From: Pseudomonadota bacterium
GTDB taxonomy: Bacteria > Myxococcota > UBA9042 > PHBI01
Length of the DNA: 5,285 nucleotides
Direction: 5' to 3'
NCBI GenBank assembly: GCA_005788935.1
Contig: SYAK01000556.1
Span: forward strand, 1-5,285
A program made the position numbers and the translations under genes. This document shows positions 1-5,285 of the stretch, piece after piece. The notes beneath the pieces are model-generated. The model did no database searches, was not told where the DNA came from, and was given only the letters and a program-made list of their open reading frames with translations. The first letter of the stretch is position 1; each line of letters begins with the position of its first letter.

Positions 1-653
1 GGGAGCGCCGAGGAGGCCTGTTCATGCCGGGCGGCGTCCTGCAGCGCGAGCCGCACCCGGTCGAGCGCCAGCTCGGGGTGGTCGGGCAGGCGTGCCGAGA
101 CCCGCTCGAGCGCGGCCCGCAACGGCGCGATGAGCGGCTCGCCCGTCTTCGCGACGGCCTCGTCCCGGCTCTGGCTGACCGCGACGAGAGCTGCCACGGC
201 CGCATGCGCGAGCCTCGGCCCCGCGTGGGGCCGCTCGAGAGCCGCCGCCACGGCACCCACGTCCTCGGCGACGCGCGCCTCGAATCGCAGCTGCGGGCGC
301 CGCACGACAAGCGTCAGCCCGTGCGCCAGCGCCAGCGCGAGCACCAGGTCATCCGGGTCGTGCGCGAGCGCGTCCTGAAGCCGCCGTCGCACCGCGAAGC
401 AGAGCTCCGCGAGCGCGTCCGCGAGGTCGCGCCCTGGCGTCGCCTCCACGACCCCAGCCGCCTCGGCGATGAGGACCGCGAGGTTGTGGTCGGCGAACAG
501 CGCAGCCGCCGGGCGCTCACCGCGCGCATCGACGACGGTAGCGAAGCGGGCCCGGACCGCACCCGCGGCGCGCAGCACGGGGTCGCTCGCGAGGCCGGAC
601 GGGACGGTCTGGATGAATCGTTCGAGGGCTTCACGGGCGGCGAGAGCGTGCAT
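1..653 (-). CDS. Ala-rich helical protein of unknown function, 3' end outside the window
   Basis: Open reading frame of 217 complete codons from an ATG at 653-651, running off the left edge without a stop, so the C-terminus is missing. It begins MHALAAREALERFIQTVPSG. The protein is rich in Ala, Leu, Arg, Val and Asp/Glu with amphipathic spacing (for example DALAELCFAVRRRLQDALAH around residues 79-98), which suggests a mostly alpha-helical soluble repeat or scaffold. I see no signal peptide, membrane segment or catalytic motif and do not recognise the family. The start is well bounded: an in-frame TGA lies just upstream, overlapping the end of the preceding gene, and no other ATG, GTG or TTG lies in frame between them. 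No clear Shine-Dalgarno is visible, so translation may depend on coupling. The gene starts 39 bp after the dienelactone hydrolase stop on the same strand, which suggests one transcript. GC-ending codons dominate, supporting this frame over the long plus-strand antisense frame. Confidence 0.78.
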   Translation of the reverse strand, partial: MHALAAREALERFIQTVPSGLASDPVLRAAGAVRARFATVVDARGERPAAALFADHNLAVLIAEAAGVVEATPGRDLADALAELCFAVRRRLQDALAHDPDDLVLALALAHGLTLVVRRPQLRFEARVAEDVGAVAAALERPHAGPRLAHAAVAALVAVSQSRDEAVAKTGEPLIAPLRAALERVSARLPDHPELALDRVRLALQDAARHEQASSAL

Positions 654-692
654 GGCGAATCCGTCGTGGGAGGCAATGGCTGGGTTTCAGAG

Positions 693-1370
693 TCAGGCGA
701 GGTTGGCGCTGAGGAACGCGAGCGTCCGATGCCAGGCCGCCGCCGCGTGCTCCGCGTGGAAGACCTCGGGGCGGGTGTCGTTGAAGAAGGCGTGGCGCGC
801 GTCGAGGAGTCGGTGGATCTCGAGACGCTTGCCCGCGTCGGCCATCGCGCGCATCAGACCGATGACAGCGCGGGCGTCGACGAAGGCGTCGTGTTCGGCG
901 AAGAAGCCGAGGACAGGCGCCTCGAGCTTCGCGAAGTCGACAGCGACGTTCGGGTGGATGCCGTAGAAGTCGACAACGGCCCCGATGGCGGGGTTCTCGG
1001 TCGCCGCGTACAGCGCCAGCTGCCCGCCCATGCAGAATCCGACCGCGCCGACCTTCGCGACTCGGCAACCCGGCTCCTGAAGCAGCCGCCCGACGGCGAG
1101 CCGCAGCGTGCGCTCGGTCGCCGCAATGTCGAGCGCCATCATCAGCTTGCCAGCCTCATCGGGCTTCGTCGTGGCGCGCCCCGCGTAGATGTCGGGGGCG
1201 AGTGCGTGGAAGCCGGCTGCAGCGAAGCGGTCGCACACGTCCTTCACGTGGTCGACGAGCCCCCACCACTCCTGGAGCACGATGACAGCTGGCGCATCCG
1301 CCCGCGCGGCTCGCGCGAGATAGCCCTGGCGCACTGCGCCGTCGTCTCCGAACGTGATGATTCCACCCAC
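693..1370 (-). CDS. Dienelactone hydrolase family protein
   Basis: A 225-residue single-domain alpha/beta hydrolase of the dienelactone hydrolase family, close to the usual size of about 230-240. Family members hydrolyse dienelactones (carboxymethylenebutenolidase, chlorocatechol degradation) or other small esters and lactones in the cytoplasm. Visible features: an early QEWWG block (residues 33-37) whose Glu34 matches the Glu that contacts the nucleophile in characterised enzymes; the nucleophile elbow GFCMGG with Cys113; Asp161 in AEHDAFVD; and His193 in ARHAFFND. The Cys/Asp/His triad is therefore complete and in normal order. There is no signal peptide. The start is GTG at 1370-1368, preceded by AGAGG with a 5-nt spacer. 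A sigma70-like promoter lies about 50 bp upstream. The partial gene downstream is unknown, and no catechol dioxygenase or other aromatic-pathway gene is in view. The true substrate therefore cannot be named, and the symbol clcD is not justified. Confidence 0.95.
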   Translation of the reverse strand: MGGIITFGDDGAVRQGYLARAARADAPAVIVLQEWWGLVDHVKDVCDRFAAAGFHALAPDIYAGRATTKPDEAGKLMMALDIAATERTLRLAVGRLLQEPGCRVAKVGAVGFCMGGQLALYAATENPAIGAVVDFYGIHPNVAVDFAKLEAPVLGFFAEHDAFVDARAVIGLMRAMADAGKRLEIHRLLDARHAFFNDTRPEVFHAEHAAAAWHRTLAFLSANLA

Positions 1371-1375
1371 GGCTG

Positions 1376-1380
1376 CCTCT
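1376..1380 (-). promoter_or_regulatory. Ribosome binding site of the dienelactone hydrolase gene
   Basis: AGAGG on the minus strand, 5 nt before the GTG start at 1370. It supports GTG as the start. The frame stays open upstream through the promoter, but I see no other ATG, GTG or TTG start in frame between the promoter and this GTG. Confidence 0.6.
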
Positions 1381-1418
1381 GCCTTCCGCGCGCGACCGTG
1401 GGCCGCTGCGAGGCCGCC

Positions 1419-1447
1419 TCTATAGGAACCGCAGCCCGCCGCGTCAA
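1419..1447 (-). promoter_or_regulatory. Sigma70-type promoter for the dienelactone hydrolase gene
   Basis: On the minus strand, TTGACG (1447-1442) matches the -35 consensus TTGACA at five of six positions. TATAGA (1424-1419) matches the -10 consensus TATAAT at four of six. The spacer is exactly 17 bp. A start of transcription near 1412 would give a leader of about 40 nt carrying the AGAGG site and the GTG start. The hexamers stand out as AT-containing islands in GC-rich DNA. The preceding gene ends at 1537 on the same strand, so this promoter lets the hydrolase and the downstream partial gene be transcribed independently of it. Confidence 0.7.
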
Positions 1448-1456
1448 CCGCGGTCG

Positions 1457-1476
1457 CGCCAGCCCGCGCCAGCCCG
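1457..1476. repeat. Two tandem 10-bp repeats just upstream of the -35 box
   Basis: The plus strand reads CGCCAGCCCG twice in direct succession (1457-1466 and 1467-1476). The array ends 9 bp upstream of the -35 hexamer at 1447. A 10-bp period puts both copies on nearly the same face of the helix, which would suit a dimeric activator or repressor. In GC-rich DNA a two-copy repeat of this size can also arise by chance. Confidence 0.45.
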
Positions 1477-1536
1477 CAAGGGGGACGGCACGCGACACAC
1501 GGACACGAAGGCCCGCCGCGAGATGGCGGTCGCGCG

Positions 1537-2097
1537 TCAGACGACCACGTCGAGCCGCGCCCCGACCGTCGGACCGGGCTCCGGGGAATGTTGCAAACCC
1601 GGTGTCGACGACCCCGGGCGTTTCGCGGCTGACTGACTCTCGAGGCCCGCCTGCGCCGCTTCCGAGGCCGCCTGCTCCGCCTCCGCGTAGTCCGCGAGAT
1701 AGTCCGTGATCCGCTTGACCTCCGACGGGTCCTCCTGCTCGAGCTTCTTCCCGCGGTTGGCCTCTTCCCAAGCCGCGATCAGGGCGTGGATGGCGCCGAC
1801 AACCTTCGGCGTCTGCTTCGGATCGTCGAGCGTCTTGACGGACGTCGCGACCATGCGCCGCGCCATGTCCTTTTGCTGCGGCGTGAGCTCGGCGGAGGAG
1901 ATGCGCGCCTCGAGAGACTCGAGGATAACGTCACCCGAACCTTCGCCCGGCTCCTCGGCCTTGGCCTGGGGGCGCTCGGATGAAGCCCGCGAGAGCCGCG
2001 CGCGCAGGATGGCCTCGAGGTCGCCTGGCGAGACAGGGGAACGCGTCGGGGCAGAGACTCGGGCGCGGGTCGCGCTTGATGAAATGTGGACGTCCAT
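1537..2097 (-). CDS. Unrecognised helical protein, 186 residues
   Basis: The protein starts MDVHISSSATRARV and ends RLDVVV. Residues 1-55 are rich in Ser, Arg, Pro and Ala and probably disordered. Residues 56-150 look strongly helical and charged (LTPQQKDMARRMVATSVKTL at 71-90, then the AWEEANRGKKLEQED region). Residues 151-180 are Ser/Pro/Gly-rich again. There is no signal peptide, membrane segment or known catalytic motif, and I do not recognise the family. The start is uncertain. ATG at 2097 has no Shine-Dalgarno and sits 3 nt after a small hairpin. ATG at 2148 (17 residues longer) and TTG at 2157 (AAGG with a 6-nt spacer) are in-frame alternatives. The frame stays open far upstream only because it runs antisense to the plus-strand gene at 2302. 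The gene is divergent from that gene, and 166 bp separate its stop from the dienelactone hydrolase start. Confidence 0.72.
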   Translation of the reverse strand: MDVHISSSATRARVSAPTRSPVSPGDLEAILRARLSRASSERPQAKAEEPGEGSGDVILESLEARISSAELTPQQKDMARRMVATSVKTLDDPKQTPKVVGAIHALIAAWEEANRGKKLEQEDPSEVKRITDYLADYAEAEQAASEAAQAGLESQSAAKRPGSSTPGLQHSPEPGPTVGARLDVVV

Positions 2098-2100
2098 GGG

Positions 2101-2113
2101 GCCGAGGGTCGGC
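2101..2113 (-). other. Small hairpin immediately before the ATG at 2097
   Basis: The minus strand reads GCCGA-CCC-TCGGC, a perfect 5-bp stem with a 3-nt loop ending 3 nt before the ATG. It occupies the place where a Shine-Dalgarno would be. It either restrains initiation at 2097 or indicates that the true start is upstream at 2148 or 2157. The stem is short and may be chance. Confidence 0.35.
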
Positions 2114-2289
2114 GAGTCGGCCCCTCGACTTGAGCGGAAAACGGCCATGTCAGCCAAATGCGGCCTTGATTGCGCACGCGACACCCTGCGAAAAACTTCA
2201 CGCCGCTGTCGAACGAACTGTCCGCCCCAGACCAGGGGGAGCGTCCTGCGTCGAGCCGTCACCCCGACACCGACTTCACCCCGATGATC

Positions 2290-2296
2290 AGGAGGT
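2290..2296 (+). promoter_or_regulatory. Near-ideal Shine-Dalgarno deciding a GTG start
   Basis: AGGAGGT pairs over seven bases with the usual 16S rRNA 3' end and lies 5 nt before the GTG at 2302. It makes GTG 2302 the start, in preference to the first start codon of the open frame at 2170 and to the internal ATG at 2371. Confidence 0.85.
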
Positions 2297-2301
2297 CCCC
2301 C

Positions 2302-3123
2302 GTGAGAAGGCTCATCCGCCCTGCCAAAGTCCGCATCTCCACCAGTCAACCGCCGCTTGGGGGACTCGCGATGGGCGTCTCGCGCCTCTCCGACGACGAC
2401 CGGGAGGCCCTCGCGGACGAGCTTGCGCTGCTGACCGGAGGCTCCCCCGACGAGACGGTTGGACGCACGGTCGCCACGCACCGCATCGACGGTACGCGGA
2501 CCCGATTCGTCGAGGACGGGTTCGATGACGGGTTCGACCCGGACACCGACCCCGACGAGGCGACCCCCATCGACCTCGCCACGGTCCCCTCCGTGGGCCT
2601 GCCGCCGCGCCGGCCCCTTGTCGCCGGACCGGTCCCGGTCGTGCCTGCCGCCACCCGGGTCCATGCCTCGGAGCCGGACCTGCCGACATGGTTCTTCATG
2701 CAGCCCGGCGACGCGCCGCCAGCCGACCTGTGGGACCACGCCATGGCGGCCGACGAGGGACGGCCCCAGAGGGTGCCTGCCCCGCCCGGGATCGACCCGG
2801 CCACCATCGACCCACCCGAGGTCCCCGAAGTGGACGAGGCGGCGATCGCGGTCGCCATCGCGCTCGCGGACGGGCCGTCGGAGGAGGAACTCGATGCCTG
2901 GCACGAGGCCGTCATCGCCGAGGCCGAGGCCGCCCACGCCGCTCGAATGGCGCAGGCGGAGGCGGCGCATGCGGCCCTGATGGCCGAGCTCGAGGCCGAG
3001 GCCGCATGCGACGACGACGACGGCGACGACGACGAATGGGCCCTCATCGCCGACGACCTCGAGAGCGACGCCGAGGACTGGGCCCGCTCGGAAGAAGATG
3101 GCTGGTTCTACGACGACGAGTGA
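2302..3123 (+). CDS. Acidic protein with hendecad repeat and acidic-aromatic tail, unknown function
   Basis: A 273-residue protein starting at GTG 2302 behind AGGAGGT. The short N-terminus is basic (MRRLIRPAKVRIS) and holds the only Lys, Lys9. Residues 29-90 are Asp/Glu-rich (SDDDREALADELALLTGG, then DGFDDGFDPDTDPDE). Residues 91-175 are Pro-rich and probably extended. Residues 176-235 are predicted helical and contain two adjacent 11-residue repeats (208-229). Residues 237-273 form an acidic tail with 20 Asp/Glu out of 37 and one Arg, punctuated by Trp246, Trp260 and the final GWFYDDE. No signal peptide, membrane segment or enzyme motif is seen. I do not recognise the family. The antisense frame over the same stretch is a low-complexity Ser/Ala run and is a shadow. 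A DNA- or RNA-mimic, chaperone-like or partner-binding role is only a possibility from composition. ATG 2371 is a weaker alternative start. Confidence 0.85.
   Translation: MRRLIRPAKVRISTSQPPLGGLAMGVSRLSDDDREALADELALLTGGSPDETVGRTVATHRIDGTRTRFVEDGFDDGFDPDTDPDEATPIDLATVPSVGLPPRRPLVAGPVPVVPAATRVHASEPDLPTWFFMQPGDAPPADLWDHAMAADEGRPQRVPAPPGIDPATIDPPEVPEVDEAAIAVAIALADGPSEEELDAWHEAVIAEAEAAHAARMAQAEAAHAALMAELEAEAACDDDDGDDDEWALIADDLESDAEDWARSEEDGWFYDDE
2923..2988 (+). repeat. Two 11-residue coding repeats in the acidic protein
   Basis: The repeats encode AEAAHAARMAQ and AEAAHAALMAE (protein residues 208-218 and 219-229), followed by LEAEAA. Nine of 11 residues are identical, yet seven of the nine shared residues use a different codon (such as GCC against GCG and CAC against CAT). 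The similarity is thus at protein level, not a recent DNA duplication. An 11-residue period fits a hendecad-type helical bundle or coiled coil. Confidence 0.7.
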
Positions 3124-3129
3124 CGGACC

Positions 3130-3167
3130 GACCCGAGGTCTGACAGACTGTCAGCTCACGCGGGGTC
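3130..3167. terminator. Hairpin between convergent genes, possible bidirectional terminator
   Basis: The 42-bp gap between the acidic-protein stop (3121-3123) and the lipoprotein-hydrolase stop (3168-3166) contains CTGACAG-A-CTGTCAG (3140-3154), a perfect inverted repeat. It is flanked by GAG/CTC and then GACCC (3130-3134) / GGGTC (3163-3167), with small bulges between. The outer right arm overlaps the stop codon of the lipoprotein gene. The symmetric structure could act on both transcripts. No T-run follows on either side, so it is not a classical intrinsic terminator. Confidence 0.45.
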
Positions 3168-5193
3168 ACTCGCCAATGGCCGCCGTGTCGCCGTTGGCGG
3201 GGTGATAACTTCGGAAGAAGCTGCGCCAGAGGGTGATCGCGGCCCGCAGCTCGAGCGCCACGAAGTGGTCGCCGCCGGGGTACTGCCGCAGACCTGCGGT
3301 GAGCGCCCCCGACGCGGACGCAGGCGCCACCACGTTCCCGACCAACGGGAGGGCCTGCGGCACGAGCCCCCGCAGCGCATGCCCTGGACTCGGGTGGTCG
3401 GTCGGCTCGATGAGCGGGACTCCCGCGGCCGCGGCGACTGCATCCGCCCCGACGGCCGGGCTCGCCTCGTCCTCGGAACCCGATGTCATCAGCACGTCGC
3501 GCGGCCGACCGCCGCCGCGCGGCGACCGCCAATAGGGCGCGTAATTCACGGGATCGGAGGCGTCGACCAGCATCTGGGCGAGGTTGACGACCGGGTGGAA
3601 CGTATCGAGCTGCTCGGCCGTGACGCCCGTGACCGCCGCCACCAGGGACTCGATGTCGACCGGATCCTTCCGGCGCAACAACGTCTCGATGAGGACGCCC
3701 GAGCTGCCCGACAACATGGCGCCGCGCATGCGCCGGTCGACGCCGAGGGCGATAGCGCCAGCGAGGCCGCCGTGGCTGTGGCCGAAGAAGCTGATGTGGT
3801 CGCGGTCGAGGCGTAGCGCCACGTTGCCGTTGGCTGGCGTCGCGGCAAAGTCGAAGCGCCCCTCGGCGACGAGGCGGGCCTGCCACATGACGTCGATCGC
3901 AGACTGACGGAAGCTCGTGCGCCCCGACGCGGGGTTCACGAAGTTGAAGACGTCGAGCACGTTGACCTCGCCGCCCGTCCCGCGCGTCCCGTGCAGCGGC
4001 TGATCGATGCAGATCATGACGTAGCCCTCACGTACCGCCTCGGCCTCCGAGCCGAGGCAGGACCGCCAGTCACCACCGGTCCCGTGCCCGTACAGGATGA
4101 CCGGCCAGCCGTCCGCGGGCATGGGCGGCCCCTTCGGCACGAGGATGAGCGCGCGCAGGTTCTCCCAGGCCTGGACGACCGGTCGGCCGTCAGCATCGAA
4201 GCGCAGGTCCCCGCCCTCGCTGCTGTAGGGCTTCTGGCCAGCCTGAAAGTTGGGGCTCCGGTAGACTGCGGAGATCGCGGTGTGATGCGTCGTCTGCCCG
4301 TTGGCGGTCACCTGGGTGAGATAGACCGGCTCGAGGCGCTCGAGCTCGTTCGACACCTCGAAGAGCTCGCGCGTCGCGTCCTGCGCGGTGAAGCAGGTCG
4401 CTGTGGCGAGATCGTCGAGGCCGAGCGGCGATCCCGGCAGCCAGACCCGGAGCGGGGCGAATGACGGGTCGGACGCGAGGTCGGCGAGAAAATCCGGGTC
4501 GGGCTGCAGGTGTCGCCCCGCCGCGTCCGTGAGCCCTCGCGTGAGCAGCACGCAATACGTCCCGCCATCGCGCAAGGGAAACCCGTAAACAGGGTGAATT
4601 GCGAGGGTTGGCCCCTGATAGTATGGGTCGGACGCATCGTCGACCATGCGTGCAGACACCGGACGTCGCTGCCCGTAGTCCTCGGCGCCCAGGGAGAGCG
4701 CGATCCACTGCACCGCGCTGCCTGCGTCGGTGAGGCTCGCCTCCGCCGTCGGCAGCGAGGCGGGATCGATGCCCCGGTCGAGCTCGAAGTAGACCGCCGA
4801 GTTGAGGCCGAAGCCGTCGAGGGCGGACGCGCCGTAGGACTTGAAGCTGTCGAGCATCTCGACGCCATTCGGGTTTGGAAACCGACTGAGGTCGGGGGCC
4901 CCGTCGAGCCCTCGGTCGCGGTCGGAGGGCCACGGCGTCGCGGTGAAGCCTGCGACGCCGGGGTCGTGTCGGACCATCGGGCCGCCTGGCCGCGCCCCGT
5001 AGTCGACCCCGAGTCCCGCCCCACCCGTCAGCGCGTCGGGGGCCGCGTCAACCTCGGGAGGAGCGGTGTCGGGCGCGGTGTCTGCGGTCACGACGTCGGC
5101 GGCGTCCGACGCGGGCAAAACGCCGTCCCCGCAAGCGGTTGCGCCGAGGATTAACCAAAGCCCATGTCCCTGCCACCGGGTCGAACGCGTCAT
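3166..5193 (-). CDS. Lipoprotein alpha/beta hydrolase (secreted lipase/esterase-like)
   Basis: A 675-residue exported lipoprotein. Residues 1-20 form a lipoprotein signal peptide: Arg3 and Arg6, then hydrophobic GLWLILGATA, with Cys21 as the lipidated residue (lipobox ATAC, with Ala rather than the commoner Leu at -3). Residues 22-60 are an Asp/Ala/Pro/Thr tether. Residues 80-345 resemble the N-terminal beta-rich region of bacterial lipoprotein lipases, with PWPSD (87-91) and an Ig-like stretch. The C-terminal half is an alpha/beta hydrolase: HGTGG at 370-374 (oxyanion region), nucleophile Ser473 in GHSHG, probable acid Asp575 in SGSEDE, and His643 in GGDHF. The triad is thus complete. It probably hydrolyses lipid or other esters at the cell envelope or surface; the substrate is unknown. 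ATG 5193 is chosen over the in-frame GTG at 5265 because it gives a clean signal peptide and follows GGAGGG by 9 nt. Gly at +2 is compatible with outer-membrane sorting by the E. coli rule, which may not hold here. Confidence 0.88.
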   Translation of the reverse strand: MTRSTRWQGHGLWLILGATACGDGVLPASDAADVVTADTAPDTAPPEVDAAPDALTGGAGLGVDYGARPGGPMVRHDPGVAGFTATPWPSDRDRGLDGAPDLSRFPNPNGVEMLDSFKSYGASALDGFGLNSAVYFELDRGIDPASLPTAEASLTDAGSAVQWIALSLGAEDYGQRRPVSARMVDDASDPYYQGPTLAIHPVYGFPLRDGGTYCVLLTRGLTDAAGRHLQPDPDFLADLASDPSFAPLRVWLPGSPLGLDDLATATCFTAQDATRELFEVSNELERLEPVYLTQVTANGQTTHHTAISAVYRSPNFQAGQKPYSSEGGDLRFDADGRPVVQAWENLRALILVPKGPPMPADGWPVILYGHGTGGDWRSCLGSEAEAVREGYVMICIDQPLHGTRGTGGEVNVLDVFNFVNPASGRTSFRQSAIDVMWQARLVAEGRFDFAATPANGNVALRLDRDHISFFGHSHGGLAGAIALGVDRRMRGAMLSGSSGVLIETLLRRKDPVDIESLVAAVTGVTAEQLDTFHPVVNLAQMLVDASDPVNYAPYWRSPRGGGRPRDVLMTSGSEDEASPAVGADAVAAAAGVPLIEPTDHPSPGHALRGLVPQALPLVGNVVAPASASGALTAGLRQYPGGDHFVALELRAAITLWRSFFRSYHPANGDTAAIGE

Positions 5194-5202
5194 CGTTGAC
5201 AG

Positions 5203-5208
5203 CCCTCC
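5203..5208 (-). promoter_or_regulatory. Ribosome binding site of the lipoprotein hydrolase gene
   Basis: GGAGGG on the minus strand, 9 nt before the ATG at 5193. Together with the signal peptide it fixes the start. The remaining stretch to the window end holds no gene I can support. Confidence 0.7.
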
Positions 5209-5285
5209 GTCTTTGGTAGAGGGGTAGCAGGCTCGAGGCCTTCGCGTCCAAGCCGAAAGCGTCACGAGCCACCCGCCACAGGAGA

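Noticed and set aside
1513..1529. CCGCC/GGCGG hairpin downstream of the 186-residue gene as a terminator
   Set aside because: It has only 5 bp, a 7-nt loop and no T-run. Such stems are frequent by chance in DNA this rich in GC.
24..1709. Open frame of 561 codons on the plus strand
   Set aside because: It lies antisense to the partial helical gene, the dienelactone hydrolase and part of the 186-residue protein. Its product is Arg/Glu-rich with no family features, while the minus-strand hydrolase frame has clear motifs and a promoter. It is a high-GC shadow.
2130..2190. Possible plus-strand promoter hexamers (TTGAGC, TTGATT) before the acidic gene
   Set aside because: A -35-like element exists, but no acceptable -10 lies at 16-18 bp, so I do not call a promoter.
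2170..2301. 44-codon N-terminal extension of the acidic protein
   Set aside because: The AGGAGGT site 5 nt before GTG 2302 marks the start. No comparable site precedes 2170, and the extra residues look like translated intergenic DNA.
1537..2970. 477-codon minus-strand frame as a single gene
   Set aside because: The upstream part is antisense to the plus-strand acidic gene, which has a near-ideal Shine-Dalgarno and structured composition. Only the part from about 2097 (or 2148) downstream is accepted.
2346..3047. Ser/Ala-rich open frame on the minus strand
   Set aside because: It is low complexity throughout, as expected from the antisense of Asp/Glu/Ala codons. It has no motif.
5225..5255. 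TTGGAC with TACCCC as a promoter for the lipoprotein gene
   Set aside because: The spacer would be 19 bp and the -10 match is poor.
5194..5265. 24-residue N-terminal extension of the lipoprotein hydrolase from GTG 5265
   Set aside because: It would bury the signal peptide behind a polar Arg-containing segment and lacks a good ribosome site. ATG 5193 has both.
5262..5285. Possible tail of an upstream minus-strand gene ending in TGA at 5264-5262
   Set aside because: Seven codons are too few to support a coding call.

Overview
The window is GC-rich, with strong G/C preference at third codon positions. It looks like a chromosomal fragment of a soil or aquatic bacterium. The best hint of origin is the large lipoprotein hydrolase. 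Its lipidated Cys is followed by a long Asp/Ala/Pro/Thr-rich tether, a style common in Myxococcota and relatives (myxobacteria, Bradymonadales). This assignment is an inference from style, not from a marker gene.

Layout: five protein genes, four on the minus strand and one on the plus strand. Reading the minus strand from the right: (1) 5193-3166, a secreted alpha/beta-hydrolase lipoprotein; (2) 2097-1537, an unrecognised helical protein of 186 residues; (3) 1370-693, a dienelactone-hydrolase-family enzyme with an intact Cys/Asp/His triad; (4) 653-1, an Ala-rich helical protein of unknown function, cut by the window edge. On the plus strand, 2302-3123 encodes an acidic, nearly lysine-free protein with an 11-residue repeat and an acidic, aromatic C-terminal tail. 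It has an almost ideal Shine-Dalgarno site.

Transcription: the dienelactone hydrolase gene has a good sigma70-type promoter (-35 TTGACG, 17-bp spacer, -10 TATAGA). The partial gene 39 bp downstream is probably co-transcribed with it. The acidic-protein gene and the helical-protein gene are divergent. The acidic-protein gene and the lipoprotein gene converge on a 42-bp gap whose hairpin may serve both ends.

Nothing shows the five genes acting in one pathway. I found no RNA gene, mobile element, CRISPR array, toxin-antitoxin pair or defence module. Many long open frames here, including a 561-codon one on the plus strand at the left end, are antisense shadows caused by high GC. The window is mostly ordinary; the acidic repeat protein is the most unusual item.
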